Of a DNA stretch of 12,347 bases, positions 1-6,789 are shown piece by piece. The stretch is taken from the NCBI GenBank assembly GCA_012522255.1, contig JAAYKT010000017.1, positions 1 through 12,347 on the forward strand. The letters run 5' to 3'. Each line of letters begins with the position of its first letter. Position 1 is the stretch's first letter. The DNA comes from Clostridiales bacterium (GTDB lineage Bacteria; Bacillota; Clostridia; Lutisporales; Lutisporaceae). Below the pieces are notes generated by a model, which did not search any database, was not told where the DNA came from, and saw only the letters and a list, made by a program, of their open reading frames with translations. Position numbers and translations under genes: made by a program.

Positions 1-631
1 AAACATACATCACTATTGTAAGACCTTGGCCAATATCTTTATTCAGCCATTTTTTATACACAAATGCCAAAGCAATAGATGCCGGCAATTTATGTTCAAG
101 GTATTCGGCAAAGCCATTAGGATTTCCAAAGGTGCCGAAGACCCTTGCTTTTAAATCCGGGTTTAATTCTGCATCAACCCAAGCTTTGCTCGTGGTCCCT
201 AAGGTATAGTATTGCATTATTCCATAGCAGGACATTATAAAGGCTGTAATAATAAAAATCTTTATGGCCTTATCGAGTTCCTCTTTTGTTTTAATTGTAT
301 TTATAATTACAAAATACAACGCCATGCTCACCAAACTTACGATTAAATTTTGTGCGCTTAAAAAAGGTGATACGGAGGTAAATGTACTGATAATCTGAAC
401 AAGGGCAAAGGCCAGCAAAGGCATAATTAAAGGATCCGGTATTAAACTAAAGTCTCCGGCAATAAAGGTTTTTATGATAAAGGAAAATACCACCAACGCA
501 GTCAATATCAACATGGCTTCATTAGGTAAAAAAGGAATGGCTATTATTAGAGTAAAAAGTCCCCAAAGAGGGCTTTTCATTATTATGGCTGATGCAGCCA
601 TACCGCCAATAAGCTTCATAACCATAACCAT
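1..631 (-). CDS. O-antigen ligase/polymerase-like membrane protein, N-terminal part (runs off the window)
   Basis: The frame is open from an ATG at 631 to the window edge: 210 codons plus one base, with the C-terminus missing. The protein is very hydrophobic, with membrane segments near residues 8-34, 38-56, 66-83, 95-112 and 122-141. The motif RVFGTFGNPNGFAEYL at about residues 163-178 is typical of the O-antigen ligase / Wzy polymerase-like superfamily, where it begins the region leading to the large extracytoplasmic loop. Known members join or polymerise lipid-linked glycans on the outer face of the membrane; in a Gram-positive cell this suggests cell-wall polysaccharide or glycoprotein glycan assembly (inference). 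The start is set by GGGAGGTG ending 5 bases upstream. That site overlaps the TGA of the preceding gene, so translation is probably coupled. In-frame ATGs at 625 and 619 are spaced worse. Confidence 0.8.
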   Translation of the reverse strand, partial: MVMVMKLIGGMAASAIIMKSPLWGLFTLIIAIPFLPNEAMLILTALVVFSFIIKTFIAGDFSLIPDPLIMPLLAFALVQIISTFTSVSPFLSAQNLIVSLVSMALYFVIINTIKTKEELDKAIKIFIITAFIMSCYGIMQYYTLGTTSKAWVDAELNPDLKARVFGTFGNPNGFAEYLEHKLPASIALAFVYKKWLNKDIGQGLTIVMYV

Positions 632-644
632 TGCAGCACCTCCC

Positions 645-1040
645 TCAATCCACTGTTGTCCAGTATTCGTAAATGATGTTTATAAAAAAGCTGTTCTTAA
701 AAACAGTTTTGATACCATGCATTTTATTAAAACTGATGTTTAAAAAAAGCCTGTTTACCCCTTTTATATATTCACTGTTACTTATAGCTTCTTTAACAGA
801 AAAAAAACCGGCAATTCCTCTTGCTGATCTGTTTACCACAGACTTAACAGTCTTATAAAACAAAGAGTTATTCTGCATGTCATAACTAAAAAAGCCGGAA
901 ATTATCTTACCGGAAGTACTGTGTTGCCATATCTCATTAATCTTTTTGCAAAGTTTTAAAAATAGACTGTTTTGATAAGCTTTTTCCATCTTGTCCGCAA
1001 AATAAGATATGGCAAGCAGAATTTTAGATGTATCTTTCAT
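645..1040 (-). CDS. Small protein with internal repeats, coupled to the O-antigen ligase-like gene
   Basis: 131 residues; I do not recognise a named domain. It has no clear membrane span and is rich in aromatic and basic residues. There is an internal repeat: GFFS occurs at residues 49-52 and 78-81, each followed by an NS-x-x-Y-K element (58-63 and 88-93). Further NS elements sit at 24-25 and 116-117, giving a period of about 28-34 residues. The start ATG has GAGGAG 8 bases upstream, and that site overlaps the TGA of the DUF4330 gene. The stop is 13 bases before the next start and overlaps that gene's ribosome-binding site. It may be a separate protein working with the ligase, or an N-terminal region split from a longer ancestral protein; the next gene is in another frame. 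The function is unknown. Confidence 0.65.
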   Translation of the reverse strand: MKDTSKILLAISYFADKMEKAYQNSLFLKLCKKINEIWQHSTSGKIISGFFSYDMQNNSLFYKTVKSVVNRSARGIAGFFSVKEAISNSEYIKGVNRLFLNISFNKMHGIKTVFKNSFFINIIYEYWTTVD

Positions 1041-1052
1041 GGCTGAATCTCC

Positions 1053-1544
1053 TCATTCGTCGATTATTATGTCGTAAACAAAACCTCTGGTGCCAAACCT
1101 TTTTCCTTTTATAGCTGCCGTATAACCGACTCTTACTTCCTGCCCACCCATATAGACACCGGTTTTGCTTATAACAGCATCACCTTCTATATAAATCTTT
1201 ACATCAAAACGGTTTGGGATTTCCGCTTCCACAAACCTTCCATCAGCTGTCTCAGCCATTTTTTTTGCAGGCAGGGCTTCTTTTTTGATGATCTTGCCAT
1301 AAACACTATTTTTGTCATAATCCTTGGCTATTTCTCCTTCTTCTATAGCATTATATGTAACATCTCTAACTTCCTGAATAAAATATACCATAGTAACTTT
1401 TTGAGTATTTACGGCAACAGTAGGATTCACTCTGAATATCTTATATGCACCGAATCCAATAAGCACAATAAGCAATATACTTATAAACAAGTCAATTATA
1501 TTTATTATTCCGAATAGTCTTCCTTTGTCATCTATTATTTTCAT
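1053..1544 (-). CDS. DUF4330 family membrane-anchored protein
   Basis: 163 residues. The N-terminus MKIIDDKGRLFGIINIIDL, followed by one hydrophobic helix at about residues 16-36, matches the start of DUF4330 proteins, which are common in Clostridia and cyanobacteria and have no known biochemical role. The rest (37-163) is mostly predicted beta strand and should lie outside the cell, anchored by the N-terminal helix. The start ATG has GGAGGTG 5 bases upstream. Its stop overlaps the ribosome-binding site of the repeat protein, so these two genes and the O-antigen ligase-like gene form one translationally coupled block. A structural or accessory role in polysaccharide assembly is inferred from neighbours only. 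The family call is firm and the function is not. Confidence 0.85.
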   Translation of the reverse strand: MKIIDDKGRLFGIINIIDLFISILLIVLIGFGAYKIFRVNPTVAVNTQKVTMVYFIQEVRDVTYNAIEEGEIAKDYDKNSVYGKIIKKEALPAKKMAETADGRFVEAEIPNRFDVKIYIEGDAVISKTGVYMGGQEVRVGYTAAIKGKRFGTRGFVYDIIIDE

Positions 1545-1587
1545 ATATACACCTCCGTTTTTTACCGGTTTTTACTTTCAATCAAGT

Positions 1588-1616
1588 AACATAAACTTAT
1601 TTTACACTATTTCCAA
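1588..1616 (-). promoter_or_regulatory. Candidate promoter for the DUF4330 block (weak)
   Basis: In the 202-base AT-rich gap between the PIG-L gene and the DUF4330 gene, TTGGAA (1611-1616) and TATGTT (1588-1593) stand 17 bases apart, about 45 bases ahead of the start. Both boxes are poor matches to sigma-A, and the base composition makes chance matches likely. No clear terminator for the PIG-L gene is visible in the gap, so read-through from upstream is also possible. Confidence 0.25.
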
Positions 1617-1746
1617 CATATTATATATATTTAGTTTTTCATTTTACTTAGCATCTTAACTCAAACAATGCATTTTATATGCTTATCCATATCTGTATAT
1701 GATTATTTGTTTAATATAAATACTTAATTATCAGTGTGTCGGCTGC

Positions 1747-2667
1747 TTAAAGCTCCATTTCTTTTGGTTTCCGTGATTTGATATTTTGATAGTCAGCTAT
1801 TTCCTTTTTTAACTTGATACCCTTAAAATAAGCTATTACCATAAAATATATACTGTACATTTGCTTGAAGCTTTTCCATATATTATTGTCCTTATTATAT
1901 TTCCTGTATGCCTTTTTATATGCATTTAGATTGAGTTCTCTGAACAGTTCTGCACCCTCTTCCGCATTTGCAATAATGCCGTTTAGTTTATCCATCAATA
2001 GTATGGACTCAAAAGACATGGATTGGGATTCATATAAGTTCAATGCATTTTTCTTATATTCCATAAAATCAGTACAATCTATAAAATGTGTAACCCCGTG
2101 TATTGAAATGGGTGAGTTAGTCTTATATGCAAACAATCTGCCTTTAAAATTAATCGACTCTAAGGCATTAATGAATATCCCGCTAACCGCACTATGATCT
2201 TTATGTCCATCAAGAAAATATGGAACCATAATCAAGTCAGGTTGAAAATTTTTAACTATTTTTATGAGTTTCATGGCAGCACCGACATCCCTATGATCCA
2301 GCTCTCCGTCCTCTCTGTCTAAAAACTCCGGTGATTCCATGCCTAATGTTTTTGCAACTTTTTGTGCCTCTGTTTTCCTTATCCTTTTTAATGTTTCAGG
2401 TTCTATTTCTTCGGTGCTTTTAGAACCATCAGTAAAAAATACTGTTTTAACTTTGCCTCCCTCTTTTATCATTTTCAGTATAAAACAGCCACAGCCAAGT
2501 ATCTCATCATCTTGATGAGGTGCCAATATGAGTGCTTTGCCCCCGGGCAATTGAAGCGGCTTAAGGCCTTTTATTCTACCTTTGGCTGTTATCAAATATA
2601 GGCTTAAAACAGTTTTATTAAACAACTTTGCAGGCCCTGCCAATATTTCTTTTAAAAAACCTCTCAC
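1747..2667 (-). CDS. PIG-L (LmbE) family deacetylase
   Basis: 306 residues. The zinc-binding motif APHQDDE at residues 49-55 (H51, D53, D54) and DGHKDH at 153-158 (H158) are the two hallmarks of the LmbE/PIG-L fold, which removes N-acetyl groups from GlcNAc-type sugars using zinc and a catalytic aspartate. The family includes GlcNAc-PI, mycothiol and bacillithiol precursor deacetylases, so the substrate is open. There is no signal peptide, so it acts in the cytoplasm. The start is a GTG; an in-frame TAA lies directly upstream, and the ribosome-binding site is weak (AAAGGG, 13 bases away), so a slightly later start is possible. It follows the GNAT gene by 20 bases, which suggests that a deacetylated amino sugar is then handled by the neighbouring acetyltransferase (inference). 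Confidence 0.9.
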   Translation of the reverse strand: MRGFLKEILAGPAKLFNKTVLSLYLITAKGRIKGLKPLQLPGGKALILAPHQDDEILGCGCFILKMIKEGGKVKTVFFTDGSKSTEEIEPETLKRIRKTEAQKVAKTLGMESPEFLDREDGELDHRDVGAAMKLIKIVKNFQPDLIMVPYFLDGHKDHSAVSGIFINALESINFKGRLFAYKTNSPISIHGVTHFIDCTDFMEYKKNALNLYESQSMSFESILLMDKLNGIIANAEEGAELFRELNLNAYKKAYRKYNKDNNIWKSFKQMYSIYFMVIAYFKGIKLKKEIADYQNIKSRKPKEMEL

Positions 2668-2687
2668 TTATAAAACACAACCCTTTA

Positions 2688-3782
2688 CTATATGTAATCA
2701 GAATCACCGATAGTAATAAACCAATTTTGCTGATTATATATTGTGTCTTCCTCATTTTTAACAGTATCATCTATAGGTAACGCCGGAAGCATAGCAGGTG
2801 ACCGTAATTGTAAAAATCCCTGATTCTTTAGAATTTTTGCATAAAACCAATGTTTCAGCATCCAGCATGAAACAGCGCAAGCATTTTTTGACTTTAAACA
2901 TTCCTCCATTGCAGTTATAAGTTTCACTGCCGCTTCACTGTGTTCACTATGGCATACTATATCCGCTATATGTCCTAAGGTTAATATTTCTCCATCCTTA
3001 CCTACTTTATCTTCTATGGTACCAACTATGTAACCGACAAGTTCCTTATCCATAAAAGCAGCAATTATCTTATAATCGCTGATACTTTGTGCATATCTCC
3101 AGTTCAGGTAATCGGAATCACGCACAACAGCTATGGAAAAGCCGCTGCTGACCTTTTGCCACAATTCATCAAATCTTTTGTCAAAACTTCTTATTTCTAT
3201 GATTTCATATGTTTGCAGATTCTTTTTCATCTTCAATCCAAAAGACTGGATACAGCCACGGATTTTCAGTAAGCTACCGCCAAGCATTTTTAGTAATTTA
3301 TTGCCGGTGAAAATGCCAAAAGATTTTGGCCCATCTAATATTTTTAAAAATTGAGGAACATCGCAGACTTTTTTAATGTTTACTTTATTTACTGATGCCA
3401 TATATGCATCATGATTGGGAAAATTAAACCTAAGTCCCAGCCCTTGTTTTTTTGCATCTTTCAATGCTTCAACTGCCATGTTTTCATAGGCGCCTTTCCT
3501 GCGAAACTTTTCATCAACCATGGCATCCACAGACTGTCCTGCCATTATATTTTTACCTAAGAAACACATTCTGTATTTAATAATGCAAGAATACCCTATA
3601 ATCAGCTCCCTGCAGAAGGTCACTTTTGCAATGGAATTACCGTTAGGGTTGTCTTTATTCTTCCATTTAAAGTATCTTTTGTCCAAATCCTTACCGAATA
3701 CCCCTCTAAACAACCTGTGCACATCCGGCCAAATTTCATCTTCGTAATCTTTTATGACAAGATCAGAATTCAAATCATCCAA
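2688..3782 (-). CDS. GNAT-type N-acetyltransferase, two-domain
   Basis: 364 residues. The N-terminal half has a GNAT acetyl-CoA site: strand residues 84-89, then DEKFRRKGAY (90-99), where R95-K-G-A fits the R/Q-x-x-G-x-G/A pyrophosphate loop. A second GNAT-like half follows, with DYLNWRY at 224-230 and a closing segment WFITIGDSDY. This layout fits the Acetyltransf_9-like group often found in surface-polysaccharide loci; the acceptor is unknown. There is no ATG near the start. The frame can begin only after the MATE stop, at TTG 3782 or TTG 3773. The GGGGG ribosome-binding site lies 2 bases before the first and 11 before the second, so the shorter form (361 residues) may be the real one. The MATE stop codon lies 9 bases upstream in the same frame. 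Confidence 0.8.
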   Translation of the reverse strand: MDDLNSDLVIKDYEDEIWPDVHRLFRGVFGKDLDKRYFKWKNKDNPNGNSIAKVTFCRELIIGYSCIIKYRMCFLGKNIMAGQSVDAMVDEKFRRKGAYENMAVEALKDAKKQGLGLRFNFPNHDAYMASVNKVNIKKVCDVPQFLKILDGPKSFGIFTGNKLLKMLGGSLLKIRGCIQSFGLKMKKNLQTYEIIEIRSFDKRFDELWQKVSSGFSIAVVRDSDYLNWRYAQSISDYKIIAAFMDKELVGYIVGTIEDKVGKDGEILTLGHIADIVCHSEHSEAAVKLITAMEECLKSKNACAVSCWMLKHWFYAKILKNQGFLQLRSPAMLPALPIDDTVKNEEDTIYNQQNWFITIGDSDYI

Positions 3783-3791
3783 ACCCCCAAG

Positions 3792-5153
3792 CTACGTCCT
3801 TATAATATTATATTGCCATAAGCCCTTCCTATATATCACGTAACCGTAAACACAAACCAATAGATTGCTAAAACTCATAGAAAACCATATCCCTGTGGAT
3901 CCTATAGAGGTATAATATTTAAATAACAATTTCATGGGCAGCCTGATAAACCACAACCTGCCGATTTCCCTTGCCATGGAATATTTTGTATGTCCCGTCC
4001 CTTGTAAAAATCCCTGTATAACACTAAAAATCCCCATAAGGGGCATAGATACGGTTATATATCTTAGATAAGTAATACCCTGTGAGATTACCGTGATATC
4101 ATCTTTCGACTGCATAAAAAAGTTGATTACCGGCTTATCCTTCCACAACAGAATTATGCACCCGATTACGGAAAAAGAAACCGTTAAATATATAGATTTA
4201 TTAAAAGCTTCTTTTGCCCTATTTATTTGATTGGAACCTATATTTTGACCGATTATTGATGTAAGAGCGGCACCTACCCCCATAGCAGGCTGCATAATAA
4301 GAGCGGTAATCCTGTTAACCATCCCAAATGCGGCGATAGTGGAAGTGCCATAGGATGCTATAAAACTATTCAATACTATAAATCCCACAGCAGCACCGGA
4401 CTGCCCTACACTGGCCGGCAACCCTACTTTAAAAACCTTCCTTATAATCTTTTTATTAAAGTTAAATTTACTGAACTCCGGTTTGATAAAAGTCGGCGAT
4501 TTCATAAGTATATAAAATCCCGAAAAAGCAAGAATTGCCTTTGAAATCAATGTCGCTATAGCTGCACCTGCTATTCCCATATTGAAAGTAAAAATAAATA
4601 CGGGGTCCAGGACAATGTTAAGTACTGCGCTTATCCCACTGAGTATTGTAGGTATTACCATATTGCCCTGGGCATTCATTATGGAATTAACCACAAAAAA
4701 CATATATGTAAAAGGCATATCCAAGAAAGTTATTTTCAAATATATGATACTCAATTCGGCTAAAAGCCCTTTTGCACCCATCAATCTTATCACGATAGGG
4801 CTTAATATATACCCCAATGCAGCAAACACAATAGATACAATTAACGATACCACCGCTATCTGAGTTGCGTATTCCTTTGCACTTTCGTAATCAGATGCAC
4901 CTATAAGCTGTGATAATATGGAAGCTCCGGCAATGGAGATACCAATACCCAACGAAATGAAAAGAAAAGCAACGGGAAAAACAAGTGCTGTTGCAGCAAA
5001 ATGAACAGAACTGATTTTGCTTACCCATACACCATCCGCCAGATTATATAAGGTCTGAATTAAATTGTTTATCATTATTGGTAACGACAAGGAGATAATA
5101 ACTCTATATAGATTTCCTTTTAGGATATTGTCTCTTCTTTCCAATGTGTTCAC
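3792..5153 (-). CDS. MATE family (MOP superfamily) membrane transporter
   Basis: 453 residues, the normal length for a MATE protein, with about 12 hydrophobic segments in two halves joined near residue 235. The N-terminal SLPIMINNLIQTLYNLADG (22-41), LNIVLDPVFIF (178-188) and GIAGAAIAT (193-201) are characteristic MATE sequences. Known members export drugs or metabolites using sodium or proton gradients, and the wider superfamily includes the Wzx flippases that move lipid-linked glycans. Its place before a GNAT and a PIG-L gene suggests moving a modified sugar or lipid intermediate, but this is inference and a plain multidrug exporter is equally possible. The start is a GTG with GGGGGT 7 bases upstream. 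It begins 52 bases after the coiled-coil gene with no clear terminator between them. Confidence 0.9.
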   Translation of the reverse strand: MNTLERRDNILKGNLYRVIISLSLPIMINNLIQTLYNLADGVWVSKISSVHFAATALVFPVAFLFISLGIGISIAGASILSQLIGASDYESAKEYATQIAVVSLIVSIVFAALGYILSPIVIRLMGAKGLLAELSIIYLKITFLDMPFTYMFFVVNSIMNAQGNMVIPTILSGISAVLNIVLDPVFIFTFNMGIAGAAIATLISKAILAFSGFYILMKSPTFIKPEFSKFNFNKKIIRKVFKVGLPASVGQSGAAVGFIVLNSFIASYGTSTIAAFGMVNRITALIMQPAMGVGAALTSIIGQNIGSNQINRAKEAFNKSIYLTVSFSVIGCIILLWKDKPVINFFMQSKDDITVISQGITYLRYITVSMPLMGIFSVIQGFLQGTGHTKYSMAREIGRLWFIRLPMKLLFKYYTSIGSTGIWFSMSFSNLLVCVYGYVIYRKGLWQYNIIRT

Positions 5154-5205
5154 CGGATTGACCCCCGTTTAAAAAACAGCTAAAATTTATTTTCTTATTT
5201 TTTTA

Positions 5206-5751
5206 TCATTTTACTATGTAGCTTCCTTTTATGAGTATAAAAACGCCATCCCCGGCTTTAATGCCTCTGCCATCATCCCTGGATGATATAAGCATATGAT
5301 TTAGAACTATTGCTTCGCCGTCTTTTAAATCCTTTGCAGAGGTAATATCAGACAGCCCGCCGTTTTTCCCATATATAGCCGTTGTTTTACCGGATCTTAC
5401 GATTATCTCCGCACCTTCTCCGCTTAATAAGATCTGACCTTTTTTCATTTCTACAACTTTAAAGGTCAACGCATTTTCAACTTTTTCCTTGAGATCATTA
5501 ATTATTTCATCCATCTTCTCTAATTCCAATACCATGTCATCAATTTCTGCTCGACTATAATCAAGATTCGAATCCATATAAAATTTTATCTGTTCTATCT
5601 TTTTTTCCACAAAACTAAGCGTAACGATAGGGTCCCCTTCCGAACCGGGTTCAGCGCCATCTGCCATGCCTAAAACAAACAGTGAGGCTGCAACAATTAT
5701 TACTATAATTGAAACTGCCGCTATTCTTAACTTTTTAACATTTCTTTTCAT
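5206..5751 (-). CDS. Membrane-anchored coiled-coil protein of unknown function
   Basis: 181 residues. A positively charged start (MKRNVKKLR) and one hydrophobic helix at about 10-30 indicate a signal anchor or uncleaved signal peptide, so the rest should be outside the cell. EPGSEGDPIVTLSFVEKK (34-51) is a compact motif that I believe recurs in clostridial exported proteins, though I cannot name a family. Residues 46-93 are heptad-like and charged, likely a coiled coil. Residues 96-181 are glycine-rich beta strands ending in DDGRGIKAGDGVFILIKG (159-176), suggesting a small beta domain. The start ATG has AGGAGG 8 bases upstream. It lies 180 bases after ndoA, beyond a terminator, so it probably has its own promoter. 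I do not assign a function. Confidence 0.8.
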   Translation of the reverse strand: MKRNVKKLRIAAVSIIVIIVAASLFVLGMADGAEPGSEGDPIVTLSFVEKKIEQIKFYMDSNLDYSRAEIDDMVLELEKMDEIINDLKEKVENALTFKVVEMKKGQILLSGEGAEIIVRSGKTTAIYGKNGGLSDITSAKDLKDGEAIVLNHMLISSRDDGRGIKAGDGVFILIKGSYIVK

Positions 5752-5793
5752 GAATCTTGCCTCCTATCAACCCTTTTAGGATATAATTCGCTA

Positions 5794-5821
5794 ATTTTAG
5801 ATAAAATCCTGTATTCGACAA
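5794..5821 (-). promoter_or_regulatory. Candidate promoter for the coiled-coil gene (weak)
   Basis: TTGTCG (5816-5821) and TAAAAT (5794-5799) are separated by 16 bases, about 43 bases ahead of the ATG at 5751. A promoter is expected somewhere between the ndoA terminator and this gene, but the boxes match sigma-A only moderately. A different sigma factor cannot be excluded. Confidence 0.3.
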
Positions 5822-5905
5822 AAATATATCCCAAAGCATAGCATGTACCATGCAAGCATAAAATTTCTGAACTATAGTACAAATGTTGAAATATAAGAAG
5901 AAGTT

Positions 5906-5933
5906 GAAAATATAAAAGAGCCTGCGCTCTTTT
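5906..5933 (-). terminator. Rho-independent terminator of ndoAI-ndoA
   Basis: On the minus strand AAAAGAGC (5933-5926) and GCTCTTTT (5921-5914) form a perfect 8-bp stem around a 4-base loop, followed by ATATTTTC. The stem overlaps the ndoA stop codon. The tail is broken by adenines, so termination may be partial. Confidence 0.6.
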
Positions 5934-6288
5934 AAACATTATATTCTTTTAAACCAAAACTGATTCCTAAACTGCCGTCTACCTTTTCCATAAGCTCATC
6001 TGTAAGATGGCCTATCTTTTCTCTTAGCCTTTTTTTGTCTATAGTCCTTATCTGTTCTAACAGTATAACGGAATCTTTAGCCAAACCGTATTCTTCCGCG
6101 CTTATTTCTATATGTGTAGGCAGTTTTGCCTTATTAATTTGAGAAGTAATAGCCGCTACTATGACAGTAGGGCTGTATCTATTACCTATATCGTTTTGTA
6201 CTACTAAAACCGGTCTTGTTCCTCCCTGTTCCGAGCCTATTACGGGACTCAGATCAGCATAGAATATATCTCCCCTCTTTACAATCAC
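5932..6288 (-). CDS. ndoA: Type II toxin, MazF/EndoA-type mRNA interferase
   Basis: 118 residues from a GTG at 6288. The protein follows Bacillus subtilis EndoA closely from the first residue: (M)IVKRGDIFYADLSPVIGSEQ at the start, RPVLV, NDIGNRYSP, AAIT, KLPTH and LLEQIRTIDK. The residues known to be needed for RNA cleavage fall at the same positions as I recall them for that enzyme, R25 and T48. MazF enzymes cut single-stranded RNA in the cytoplasm; the Bacillus one recognises a five-base UACAU site, which I infer but cannot show here. A longer reading from ATG 6345 adds 19 non-homologous residues lying inside the antitoxin gene and is unlikely. The GTG starts 1 base after the antitoxin stop, with GGAG 10 bases upstream, so the two are translated together. 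Confidence 0.93.
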   Translation of the reverse strand: MIVKRGDIFYADLSPVIGSEQGGTRPVLVVQNDIGNRYSPTVIVAAITSQINKAKLPTHIEISAEEYGLAKDSVILLEQIRTIDKKRLREKIGHLTDELMEKVDGSLGISFGLKEYNV

Positions 6289-6289
6289 A

Positions 6290-6565
6290 TCATTCACGCT
6301 CCGCAAGCCTGGATTCGTAATTACATATACACTCTTGGTCAGCACATAGCCCCATTTCAGCTAATGTTATGTTTATCTGCGTCATTTCTATATAGCCTTT
6401 TTTCATACCTTCGGTAAAATTCATTTTTTTGATTTCAGTTAAATAATGTTTCATAGCTTTCCTCACAAATTCACTTCTATTGCACTGTTCAATATAGATC
6501 ATGCTGTCTACTTCTTCTAAAAGGCTGCCCGGTAAGCTTATCACAATCCTTTTACATTCTGCCAC
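6290..6565 (-). CDS. ndoAI: Type II antitoxin, ribbon-helix-helix (MazE/EndoAI type)
   Basis: 91 residues. The N-terminal KRIVISLP (5-12) is the DNA-binding ribbon, followed by helix SLLEEVDSMI and NRSEFVRKAMKHYL (29-42), the standard ribbon-helix-helix layout. MKKGYIEMTQINITLAEMGL (54-73) matches the EndoAI region that binds and blocks the toxin. In Bacillus the pair sits directly after alr, as here. The start is a GTG with GGAGG 5 bases upstream; there is no usable ATG. The C-terminus is odd: C74, C79 and C81 form a C-x4-C-x-C cluster that the Bacillus protein lacks. It probably represses its own operon as such antitoxins often do (family knowledge). Confidence 0.92.
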   Translation of the reverse strand: MAECKRIVISLPGSLLEEVDSMIYIEQCNRSEFVRKAMKHYLTEIKKMNFTEGMKKGYIEMTQINITLAEMGLCADQECICNYESRLAERE

Positions 6566-6590
6566 ACTAGCACCTCCAGTATTTCTATTG

Positions 6591-6614
6591 TCTTACTTTA
6601 TGTATGGTGTAAGA
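6591..6614. repeat. Inverted repeat in the ndoAI leader
   Basis: TCTTAC (6591-6596) and GTAAGA (6609-6614) form a perfect 6-bp inverted repeat with a 12-base gap, about 25 bases ahead of the ndoAI start. It could be an operator for the ribbon-helix-helix antitoxin or a weak mRNA hairpin. Two TATAAT sequences at 6667-6672 and 6686-6691 on the minus strand could be -10 boxes, but neither has a good -35 box at normal spacing. Confidence 0.3.
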
Positions 6615-6717
6615 ATACCAAACCCCGCAACAGTCTCCATGAATTTATGCTATCCACATATAGACTATTATATACCAGCTTTTACATTATAGCTATACAT
6701 AATATCTGCCATTTGCA

Positions 6718-6739
6718 ACCTTATCCGCAAAAATAAGGT
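6718..6739 (-). other. Hairpin downstream of alr, possible weak terminator
   Basis: ACCTTAT and ATAAGGT form a perfect 7-bp stem with an 8-base loop, 51 bases beyond the alr stop. No run of T follows on the minus strand, so it is not a standard intrinsic terminator. It may attenuate transcription or protect the mRNA end. It lies in the 224-base gap before the toxin-antitoxin pair, which otherwise holds only the weak promoter-like boxes and the inverted repeat noted nearby. Confidence 0.3.
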
Positions 6740-6789
6740 CTGATATTTCAGCGATTTATATAAGTTTTTACCATAATATTAGATGTATA

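Noticed and set aside
474..858. Plus-strand open frames opposite the O-antigen ligase-like and repeat-protein genes
   Set aside because: The minus-strand genes have good ribosome-binding sites and a recognisable ligase motif; the plus-strand readings have neither.
1545..1746. Small AT-rich inverted repeats in the gap upstream of the DUF4330 gene
   Set aside because: Stems are 4-5 bp of A/T and expected by chance in such sequence; no T-run terminator is formed.
5748..5939. 63-codon minus-strand open frame between ndoA and the coiled-coil gene
   Set aside because: It begins inside the ndoA stop/terminator hairpin, has no ribosome-binding site, an unlikely composition, and covers the expected promoter region.
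6289..6345. Upstream ATG at 6345 as the ndoA start
   Set aside because: The extra 19 residues lie inside the antitoxin gene and have no counterpart in EndoA, whereas GTG 6288 reproduces the family N-terminus and the R25/T48 numbering.
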